A stretch of DNA of 47,437 nucleotides, from the NCBI GenBank assembly GCA_947476015.1, contig CANJOS010000004.1, forward strand, positions 1 through 47,437, read 5' to 3'. Each line of letters opens with the position of its first letter. Positions within the stretch are counted from its first letter, which is position 1. The notes below the pieces were generated by a model. That model was given only the letters and a program-made list of their open reading frames with translations. It was not told where the DNA came from and ran no database searches. The translations under genes were made by a program, and so were the position numbers. Of the stretch, positions 9,272 to 15,865 are shown piece by piece. The DNA comes from Comamonadaceae bacterium (GTDB lineage: Bacteria > Pseudomonadota > Gammaproteobacteria > Burkholderiales > Burkholderiaceae_C).

Positions 9272-10065
9272 GAAAGCCACCGCTTTCTGCGCCTGTAATG
9301 TTTAACATCGCGCATGGAACGGCGAGTGCTGGCCGTGCTCATGCCAAGGTAAAACTCTTGAATTTCGGTGCTGTTGTTGAGGGTTTGGGCCGTGCCGTCG
9401 AATACGACACGTCCACGTTCTAGGACGTAGCCATAATTCGCTACCGACAAAGCCAAGCGAGCATTTTGTTCGACAAGCAAAATAGAAATTCCTTGCACCT
9501 CACAAAGCCGAGTGATGATGCTAAAAATTTGTTCAACAATTTTCGGAGCCAAACCCAATGAGGGCTCATCTAGCATCAGTAACTTGGGGTCTGACATGAG
9601 GGCTCGCCCAATGGCCACCATTTGCTGTTGCCCACCAGAGAGGTAGCCAGCAATGCGCAATCGATGTTGGGTCAGGTCTGGAAAGACGTTATAGACCTGT
9701 TCAAGCTTGGCCTTTCTGGCGCTCAAGCCCTGTGTGGCGCCACCCATGATCAGGTTGTCCTCAACAGTGAGGTTGGCAAACAGACGGCGTCCTTCGGGGA
9801 CGTGTGCGATGCCGCTTCGAACAATCTCGTCAGAGGAAGCGCTTGACAAATCGGCGCCGTCAAACTGAATGTTGCCTGCGACCAACGCACCTTTTTCAGG
9901 CTGCAAAATACCTGAAATGGCTTTGAGCAAAGTTGACTTTCCTGAACCGTTTGCACCCAAGATGGTGATTACTTGAGCACGAGGCACTGTGAACGAGACG
10001 TCGCGCACCGCCTCGATGGCACCATCGTAGAAGATTTGTGCGTTGCTAACAGTGAGTTGAGTCAT
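9268..10065 (-). CDS. ABC transporter ATP-binding protein (LivF-like)
   Basis: A 265-residue ATPase and probably the first gene of the operon. Walker A is GANGSGKSTLL, the signature is LSGGQQQMVAIGRAL, Walker B is LMLDEPSLGLAP and the switch region is LLVEQNA. Beyond the usual LivF end (EFYLG) it carries a basic tail of about 25 residues (RDVKHYRRRKRW). I recall the same kind of tail in other betaproteobacterial LivF proteins linked to CoA ligases, so I do not regard it as a frameshift. The start has only a weak ribosome site. Confidence 0.9.
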   Translation of the reverse strand: MTQLTVSNAQIFYDGAIEAVRDVSFTVPRAQVITILGANGSGKSTLLKAISGILQPEKGALVAGNIQFDGADLSSASSDEIVRSGIAHVPEGRRLFANLTVEDNLIMGGATQGLSARKAKLEQVYNVFPDLTQHRLRIAGYLSGGQQQMVAIGRALMSDPKLLMLDEPSLGLAPKIVEQIFSIITRLCEVQGISILLVEQNARLALSVANYGYVLERGRVVFDGTAQTLNNSTEIQEFYLGMSTASTRRSMRDVKHYRRRKRWLS

Positions 10066-10176
10066 GGGTCAACAGGGCAGTTTGATGCGCCCAGAAAGTT
10101 TTACGCTCATGAATTTTAGGAAGCAACTCGCAGAAGCCAATTAGGGTTAGTACTACTCATTAAAAATAAAATTTGC

Positions 10177-10204
10177 TTGATATTTTCCTAAAATATGTCA
10201 TATT
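10177..10204 (+). promoter_or_regulatory. Candidate sigma-70 promoter for the SDR/dehydratase operon
   Basis: TTGATA (10177-10182) and CATATT (10199-10204) are separated by 16 bases in an AT-rich divergent region, about 48 bases before the first start codon of the plus-strand operon. The match to consensus is moderate, and an inverted repeat follows directly. Confidence 0.3.
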
Positions 10205-10232
10205 CCAGAGGAGATAAATAATTTTTCTCTGG
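10205..10232. promoter_or_regulatory. Inverted repeat, candidate operator
   Basis: CCAGAG (10205-10210) and CTCTGG (10227-10232) form perfect six-base arms around a 16-base AT-rich centre. The repeat lies where the transcription start would be if the -10 at 10199-10204 is real, and between the two divergent operons. That is a sensible position for a repressor such as the TetR protein encoded at 1578-2330. Alternatively it is a leader hairpin. Confidence 0.3.
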
Positions 10233-10251
10233 TGAGTCGAACTTAATATTT

Positions 10252-11049
10252 ATGAATGATCGTCCTATTTCAATGCCTCGCTCCTTGAGTGAAAGCAATG
10301 TGTTAATCATGGGCGGAACGGCAGGGGTTGGCTTGCGAACCGCCATTGAATTTGCACGCAAAGGCGTTGCCTGTATTGCCTTGGTGGGAAGAGATGAGGC
10401 TCGCGGCAATGATGCTTGCAATGCTGTTAAAACTGAATTTCCAGACATCAACATATTGTTTATTGCAGCTGATGCCAATGATTTGAAACAAGCAACTAAC
10501 GCAGTGATCCAAGCGCATCAGCACATGGGCCGCATTGACGTATTGGTTAATTCGACAGTGGCTGCATTTGTTCCCAGACTGTTGCATCAAACACCCCCTG
10601 AAGAAATCGCTGACATGCTCATCGGTCAGATGTTAGGCCCTTTATTGACCAGTCGTTTGGTGTTACCCATCATGCAGACTCAAAAAAGCGGTGTGATTTT
10701 GAACATCGCTTCAGATGCTGGAAAATTAGCCACTCCTGGTGAGTCTGTGATTGGTGCTGCCATGGCGGGAATTGTGATGTTCACCCGAACTTTGGCGATG
10801 GAGGCCAAACGAGATAGTGTCCGTGTAAATGTGATCACCCCTTCATTGATTGAAGGAACTTTGACATATGACCGAGTCATGCGGGATGGCTTTAGTGCCA
10901 AGTTGTTTGAGAAGGCTGCTCGAATGGCTCATTTGGGTTTAAGTCAGCCAGAAGATCTGGCGCATTTGATTGTCTTTTTGTCTAGTCCGGAGGCTTGCCG
11001 AATCACGGGTCAAGCAATTAGCCCTAACGGTGGTATTTCAGCGGCCTGA
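10252..11049 (+). CDS. SDR-fold protein lacking the catalytic Tyr and Lys
   Basis: A 265-residue protein with the Rossmann fold of short-chain dehydrogenases: GGTAGVG at 21-27 replaces TGxxxGxG, DVLVN at 96-100 matches the beta-4 strand, and SVRVNVITPSLIEGT resembles the RVNxxxPG region. Ser154 (NIASDAG) is at the catalytic Ser position. Thirteen residues on, where Tyr is expected, there is Ile167, and the Lys position is Met171 (ESVIGAAMAG in place of YxxSKAG). The usual NNAG is NSTV. Normal hydride-transfer chemistry is therefore unlikely, although the nucleotide site looks intact. It may bind a nucleotide or CoA ester as a structural, regulatory or atypical partner. It is first in the operon, 63 bases before the dehydratase genes. 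A second ATG at 10273 is possible; neither has a strong ribosome site. Confidence 0.75.
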   Translation: MNDRPISMPRSLSESNVLIMGGTAGVGLRTAIEFARKGVACIALVGRDEARGNDACNAVKTEFPDINILFIAADANDLKQATNAVIQAHQHMGRIDVLVNSTVAAFVPRLLHQTPPEEIADMLIGQMLGPLLTSRLVLPIMQTQKSGVILNIASDAGKLATPGESVIGAAMAGIVMFTRTLAMEAKRDSVRVNVITPSLIEGTLTYDRVMRDGFSAKLFEKAARMAHLGLSQPEDLAHLIVFLSSPEACRITGQAISPNGGISAA

Positions 11050-11112
11050 TAGAGGCCCCTCGTTTTCTGAGTCTATTTTTTTAAATCATTCTTTCAGCGG
11101 GAGATTTTCCTC

Positions 11113-12282
11113 ATGCACCCCATTCTTCAACAACTTGCAGCGGCAGCGGCCGACCCAGCGGGCACGGCCAAAGCTTGGAAAAAAGCGACTGGAGGCAAAG
11201 TGGTTGGCTCTTTCCCAATGCATTTCCCTGCAGAGGCCGTTCATGCGGCGGGCGCTCTTCCCGTGATTCTGCAAGAAAATGATGAGCCCATCACAGTGGG
11301 CCATGCCTCGATTTATCCTTTCTTTTGTGGTTACACCCGCAGTCTTGTAGATCAAGCAGTCAAAGATGAATTGGATTATGTCGATGCCATCATGTTTGGC
11401 GATCACTGTGTTCAAGTTCTCAGTGCTGCTGACATGATCCGTGTCCGCAAGCCTGAAATGAAGGTTCATTTTTATCAGTTAATTGCTTCATTGAAAGATG
11501 CTTGGTCTGAAGACAATGCCTTATCAGTCCTTCGTCGACTGACCACTGCTTTGGAGCAAACGCTCAATGTCACCATCACTGAAGACTCTTTGCGAAACAG
11601 CATTGCTCTCTTCAACGAAAATCGTCAGTTAATTCGCCACTTGTATGCTCAGCGGCGCGAAGGGTCTATCAAACTGTCCTCGATGGAAATGCAGCACATT
11701 GTCAAGTCCAGCATGATCATGGACAAGGCCACGCACAATGAATTGATCAAACAATTGACAAATGATTTGCAAGGAACGGGTGATAAACATGTTGGACGTA
11801 TCCCTGTCTATTTGTCTGGCCATCTTTGCCAAGCTCCCAAAATTGAAGTGCTGGCCATGATTGAGGAATGCGGCGCCTATGTGGTGGACGATGACCTCTA
11901 CCATGGCTGGCGATATGTCTCAACCGATGTCGACGACACCAGCGACCCATTGCGCGCATTGGCGCGTTGGTACATCGATCGAAATTGGAATGCCCCATGC
12001 CCAACACGTTTGGATCCCAAATCAGATTGGGATGAGTGGCTTTTGAATGCATCGCGCAACAGCGGGGCAATGGGCATGATTGTGCTCATGGCTAAATTTT
12101 GCGAACCCCATTACTTCCAATACCCTCGTATCAAGAAAACATTTGAATCCAATGGTGTGCCCCATCTCTTGGTAGAAACAGAGCACGAATTGGTAGCTGG
12201 CGGAAACATTCGAACTCGTGTTGAATCTTTCGTTGAAATGATCAAACGTCAATCAGAAAAATCACTGGCCGCCTCGGCCTAA
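11113..12282 (+). CDS. 2-hydroxyacyl-CoA dehydratase / benzoyl-CoA reductase family, C/HgdB-type subunit
   Basis: A 389-residue member of the BcrC/BadD/HgdB family; BcrC proteins are of similar length. With its partner it should bind the acyl-CoA and a cubane-type iron-sulfur cluster. Candidate ligands are Cys72 (YPFFCGYTRS), Cys99 (FGDHCVQVL) and Cys330 (KFCEPHYFQYP), the three positions conserved in the family. DDDLYHGWRY (259-268) and the end motif ETEHELVAGGNIRTRVES (355-372) are also typical. A GGGAG precedes the ATG. The B-type subunit follows after 16 bases. The reaction may be syn-elimination of water from (R)-2-hydroxyacyl-CoA through a ketyl radical, or reduction of an aromatic or unsaturated CoA ester; the sequence alone does not decide. 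Oxygen sensitivity is expected from the family. Confidence 0.85.
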   Translation: MHPILQQLAAAAADPAGTAKAWKKATGGKVVGSFPMHFPAEAVHAAGALPVILQENDEPITVGHASIYPFFCGYTRSLVDQAVKDELDYVDAIMFGDHCVQVLSAADMIRVRKPEMKVHFYQLIASLKDAWSEDNALSVLRRLTTALEQTLNVTITEDSLRNSIALFNENRQLIRHLYAQRREGSIKLSSMEMQHIVKSSMIMDKATHNELIKQLTNDLQGTGDKHVGRIPVYLSGHLCQAPKIEVLAMIEECGAYVVDDDLYHGWRYVSTDVDDTSDPLRALARWYIDRNWNAPCPTRLDPKSDWDEWLLNASRNSGAMGMIVLMAKFCEPHYFQYPRIKKTFESNGVPHLLVETEHELVAGGNIRTRVESFVEMIKRQSEKSLAASA

Positions 12283-12298
12283 ACTAAGGAGTCCCACC

Positions 12299-13651
12299 AT
12301 GAATACAGTCGTTAATGAAATGCCACCTGTGAAGCGCGCCAATCGCTTGCAAGCGACCAAATTGAACAACAAAATGGTCACCGAATACTGGGAGGACCTG
12401 TTCACTGCCAAAGAGCAAGGCAAGATGGTGTGTTGGTATGAAGGGGTGGCAATAAATCCCATTTTACAAGCCGCAGGTTTGGCTTGGTGTCATGGAGAAG
12501 CCGCTGCCGCTTTGCTGGCTGCGCGCAAGGAAGAAGGTCCCGCGCAAAAGGCTGCGGAGGAGGCTGGTTACGATCGTGAATTGTGCTCCTATGCAAGAAC
12601 TCACATTGGGTGTGGTGTCCTTAGCCAGCGCTCAACTGAGGAGGCTAAAAATTTAATGCTGCCAGAGTCTCAGGACGCACGACGTGGACTTGCTGCACGC
12701 ATTCCCTTGCCCGACATGATCATCAGCGCCTACCCATTTTGTAGCACTGGGCAACAGTGGGACGAGGTACTGTATAAAACGTTTGGGAAAAAAGTGCCCA
12801 TCTTCAATATTTCTTTGCCTTGGATCTGGGGAAATAATCCGTCTGCTAAATACATGAGTGGGCCTGAATATCGAGAATCGGTAGATTTCTTGGTTCACCA
12901 ACTTCGCGAATGCATCAAGTTCATTGAGGGGGTCACAGGTAAAACATTTGACCATGATCGGTTGCGTGAGATCATGGGCTATGTGAAGACTGCGGCTGAG
13001 TTAAAAGTTGAAGCACAGCGCTTGTGCAAAGCACGTCCTTCACCCGCAACGTTTTTTGAATGGACTAACAGCATTGCCCCTGTCAATTTCTTGCCTGGCG
13101 GTCCTGAGATTGTTGATTATTTTCAAAAGAAAAAGGCTGAAATTGAAGAGCGCATCACGCTGGGTGTAGGTTCAGTCCCCGATGAAAAGTACAGGCTTTT
13201 CTGGGACGGCATCATGAACTGGAACAAAATCGGATGGCTTTCCGACAAGTTTGCTGGATTTGATGCATGCATGGTTGCGGGTCGTTACACGCACATGGGG
13301 TTTTGGCACGAAACTGAGGTCATCGATTTGCGTGACCCCCTGGATGGCATGGCTCAGAATTTTCTCACTTGTCCCATCAGTATTTCTGCACCCCAGGTTA
13401 TTGAAAAAGTGATTGAACATTGCGAATATTACGAAATCGACGGGCTTGTCCTGCATGGCGCAAGAACCTGCCGGGCGTTTTCTTACCCTCAGTTCTTACT
13501 GGCGGATGCCGTTGGAAAACGCATGGGAATGCCTGTAGCGATGTTTGAAGGTGACATGGTTGATGAATCTTTTTACAAAGACGAATTGGTCAACAGCCGA
13601 GTTGAAGCCATGCTAGAACAAATTGAAGCCAGACGTCAGAGAAATCGCTGA
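12299..13651 (+). CDS. 2-hydroxyacyl-CoA dehydratase / benzoyl-CoA reductase family, B/HgdA-type subunit
   Basis: A 450-residue partner of the preceding subunit, close in size to BcrB. Probable cluster ligands are Cys96 (LCSYARTHIG), Cys148 (YPFCSTGQQW) and Cys391 (GARTCRAFSYPQ). The block RLFWDGIMNWNKIG, followed by ACMVAGRYTHMGFW, matches the BcrB-type DGxxNW and YTxxG region better than classical HgdA. The C-terminus IDGLVLHGARTCR is the usual strand and Cys loop. Cys105 (HIGCG) is an extra cysteine near the first ligand. A clear AAGGAG precedes the ATG. In known enzymes this pair receives electrons from the activator ATPase, encoded next. The pair could be a dehydratase or a reductase. 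Confidence 0.85.
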   Translation: MNTVVNEMPPVKRANRLQATKLNNKMVTEYWEDLFTAKEQGKMVCWYEGVAINPILQAAGLAWCHGEAAAALLAARKEEGPAQKAAEEAGYDRELCSYARTHIGCGVLSQRSTEEAKNLMLPESQDARRGLAARIPLPDMIISAYPFCSTGQQWDEVLYKTFGKKVPIFNISLPWIWGNNPSAKYMSGPEYRESVDFLVHQLRECIKFIEGVTGKTFDHDRLREIMGYVKTAAELKVEAQRLCKARPSPATFFEWTNSIAPVNFLPGGPEIVDYFQKKKAEIEERITLGVGSVPDEKYRLFWDGIMNWNKIGWLSDKFAGFDACMVAGRYTHMGFWHETEVIDLRDPLDGMAQNFLTCPISISAPQVIEKVIEHCEYYEIDGLVLHGARTCRAFSYPQFLLADAVGKRMGMPVAMFEGDMVDESFYKDELVNSRVEAMLEQIEARRQRNR

Positions 13652-13672
13652 GTTTTAAAAGGAGCTTTGGCC

Positions 13673-14605
13673 ATGAGTGCATACGTTCTGGGCATCGACT
13701 TTGGTTCCACGACAGGTAAGGCTGTGATTCTCAACCAAGAGGGTGAGGTACTGGCCGCCAGCGTGTCACAAAAAGGTGCTGTGAGTGATGAAGGCGTGAA
13801 AGTTGCATTGCAGATGGCATTTGCAGAGGCCGGTATTCAACCTACAGACATTCAGCGTTGTGTTTCTACGGGTTATGGACGCCGTATGCTGGACATGGCA
13901 GACCGGACCATCACAGAAATTACTTGTCATGCAAGGGGTGCCGTTGCCATGGTGCCCGAAGCACGCTTGGTGATTGACATTGGAGGCCAAGACAGCAAAG
14001 TCATTGCGGTGGATGAGTCGGGCTTGGTCACCCAATTTGCAATGAATGACAAGTGCGCAGCGGGTACAGGTAAATTTTTGGAAGTGTTGGCCCGTGCCGT
14101 CAATGTAGAACTTGACGAGATGGGGGCTGCAGCCTTGTCTGCCACTGAATCCGTGAAAATCACCAGCATGTGTGCAACATTTGCAGAAACAGAAGTCATT
14201 GCATTGCTGGCTGAAGGAACAGACAAATCTGTTGTTTTGGACGGCGTTCATGCGGCTGTTGCCAATCGAATCGTGGGCTTGGTCAGCCGCGTAGGTCAGC
14301 GCATGCCCATTGTGATGACTGGGGGAGTCGCTCGAAACATCGCAGCGGTGAAACACATTGAGATGTCACTTAAGGCCCCTCTCATTATTCCGTCTCATCC
14401 GCAAATTGCTGGTGCATTAGGCGCTGCGCTTTTTGCGCTGGATGATTTGCGTCAACTGGGGCCTAGTCAGCGCTTGCAAGTTGATTTGATTGAAAAAGAA
14501 GTTGAGCGCCTTGCGTTGTTAGGCGAGACCTGTGCGCCTGCCTGCGCAGCTAAGGCTGTTCCCATTCAATTTAAAACAAAAAAAATGGCCCCACACGAGG
14601 TCTAA
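13673..14605 (+). CDS. BadF/BadG/HgdC-type activator ATPase
   Basis: A 310-residue ASKHA-fold ATPase that injects single electrons at very low potential into the dehydratase/reductase. The phosphate motif GIDFGSTTGK is at the N-terminus, IGGQDSK and TGGVARN are the other nucleotide loops, and the two family cysteines that hold one [4Fe-4S] between two subunits are Cys128 (NDKCAAGTG) and Cys167 (TSMCATFAE). They lie almost where HgdC has them (127 and 166). Only one such gene is present, so a homodimer is implied, unlike class I benzoyl-CoA reductase with two different ATPases. The protein is about 45 residues longer than HgdC; the tail contains CAPAC at about 287-291. The ATG at 13673 has AAAAGGAG upstream; the TTG at 13667 is rejected. 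Confidence 0.92.
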   Translation: MSAYVLGIDFGSTTGKAVILNQEGEVLAASVSQKGAVSDEGVKVALQMAFAEAGIQPTDIQRCVSTGYGRRMLDMADRTITEITCHARGAVAMVPEARLVIDIGGQDSKVIAVDESGLVTQFAMNDKCAAGTGKFLEVLARAVNVELDEMGAAALSATESVKITSMCATFAETEVIALLAEGTDKSVVLDGVHAAVANRIVGLVSRVGQRMPIVMTGGVARNIAAVKHIEMSLKAPLIIPSHPQIAGALGAALFALDDLRQLGPSQRLQVDLIEKEVERLALLGETCAPACAAKAVPIQFKTKKMAPHEV

Positions 14606-14623
14606 ATTTAACGGAGTCTTCAG

Positions 14624-15775
14624 ATGTCAGGTCCCTTAAAGGGCTTCAAAATCATTGAGATGGCAGGCATGGGACCAGGGCCTTTCTGCGGCATGTTGTT
14701 GGCTGATATGGGGGCCGATGTGGTGCGAGTCGAGCGACTGACTGTGGGTGACCGGGGGATTGATTTTTTGCCGCAATTTGATTTACTCAACCGCGGTAAA
14801 CGCTCGGTGGCCATTGATTTGAAAACTGAAGAGGGCAAGTCGACTCTTCTTAATTTGATGGGTCACGCTGATGCGCTGATTGAGGGGTTTCGCCCAGGGG
14901 TGATGGAACGACTTGGTTTAGGCCCTGTTGAGTGCCAAATCCAAAATCCAAAGTTGGTGTATGGGCGAATCACAGGATGGGGTCAAGAGGGGCCTTTGGC
15001 ACAAGCTGCGGGCCATGATTTAAATTACGTTGCCCTGTCCGGTGCTGTTCACAGCATTGGCCCTGCAGCAGGAAAGCCCAGTGTGCCCTTGAATCTCATT
15101 GGTGATTTTGGCGGCGGCGCTCTGTATTTGGCAATGGGTATTCTTGCGGCAATTCTTGAAGCGCAAAAGTCCGGCCAAGGACAGGTTGTGGATGCTGCCA
15201 TGGTTGATGGCGTGGCCAGTTTGATGACCATGCAATACGCTTTGAAACAAATGGGCGCATGGAAAGGTCCTCGAGGGCATAACTTGCTCGATGGGGGAGC
15301 CCCCTTTTATGACGTTTATGAAACTGCTGATGGAAAGCATATTTCAGTGGCACCCGTTGAACGGCGATTCTATGAAGAGTTGATAGAGCGCATTGGTTTG
15401 AAGGACTCGCCGCTTCCAAAGCAAAACGATCCCAAAGGATGGTCTGAACTTCGTGAGCACTTAAGTGAAGCTTTCAAAAAACGGACACGCGCTGAATGGT
15501 GTGAGTTACTAGAAGGAACGGATGCATGTTTTGCACCTGTCCTGGACATGATGGAGGCGACGCAACACCCCCACAGTATTGAAAGGCACGTTTACACTGA
15601 AATTGATGGCGTTGTTCAACCCAATCCGGCGCCGCGTTTTAGTCGAACGCCATCAGAAATTAAGCATGCTGCACCTGCGATGGGTGCCAACACCAGAAAT
15701 GTTTTTCTAGATTGGGGTTTCTCTGAATCGGTAGTCGACCATTTGGAAGCGAAGGGGTTCATCGCGGGTCAGTAG
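14624..15775 (+). CDS. Alpha-methylacyl-CoA racemase-like (CaiB/BaiF family)
   Basis: A 383-residue class III CoA-transferase-fold enzyme. The start (LKGFKIIEMAGMGPGPFCGM) and LLADMGADVVRVER are typical of AMACR. The racemase acid/base pair is visible: His131 in AGHDLNYVALSGA and Asp161 in IGDFGGG, 30 residues apart as in the mycobacterial enzyme (His126/Asp156), with Glu233 in YDVYETADG. This favours 2-methylacyl-CoA epimerisation through an enolate over CoA transfer; CoA transferases lack that His. GGAG precedes the ATG. It is the last gene of the operon, 18 bases after the activator. A racemase implies a substrate with a 2-methyl branch, of which only one epimer suits the acyl-CoA dehydrogenase. 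Caution: related CaiB proteins are often misnamed, and a transferase role like FldA is the main alternative. Confidence 0.85.
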   Translation: MSGPLKGFKIIEMAGMGPGPFCGMLLADMGADVVRVERLTVGDRGIDFLPQFDLLNRGKRSVAIDLKTEEGKSTLLNLMGHADALIEGFRPGVMERLGLGPVECQIQNPKLVYGRITGWGQEGPLAQAAGHDLNYVALSGAVHSIGPAAGKPSVPLNLIGDFGGGALYLAMGILAAILEAQKSGQGQVVDAAMVDGVASLMTMQYALKQMGAWKGPRGHNLLDGGAPFYDVYETADGKHISVAPVERRFYEELIERIGLKDSPLPKQNDPKGWSELREHLSEAFKKRTRAEWCELLEGTDACFAPVLDMMEATQHPHSIERHVYTEIDGVVQPNPAPRFSRTPSEIKHAAPAMGANTRNVFLDWGFSESVVDHLEAKGFIAGQ

Positions 15776-15865
15776 AGTCGAGAAATGGATCAATTTTAAA
15801 ATTTTGAGGGTCGCTAGAATAGGTGTTTCAAGACATCGAAATGTTGACGGAGAGCTCCTTTTTTC

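Noticed and set aside
9268-9345. Frameshift suspected at the C-terminus of the first LivF because of the basic tail
   Set aside because: The tail pattern recurs in relatives as I recall them, and the stop overlaps the next ATG in a coupled ATGA.
13766-14356. 196-residue frame antisense to the activator ATPase
   Set aside because: Composition typical of an antisense shadow; the plus-strand gene has all family motifs.
10252-15775. Reading the operon as a canonical class I benzoyl-CoA reductase (BcrCBAD)
   Set aside because: Only one ATPase gene is present instead of two, and no dienoyl-CoA hydratase, hydroxyacyl dehydrogenase or oxoacyl hydrolase set is adjacent. A reductase role is still possible.
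14624-15775. FldA-type CoA-transferase
   Set aside because: The His131/Asp161 pair and the GMGPGPF start fit the racemase subgroup better; kept as an alternative in the entry.
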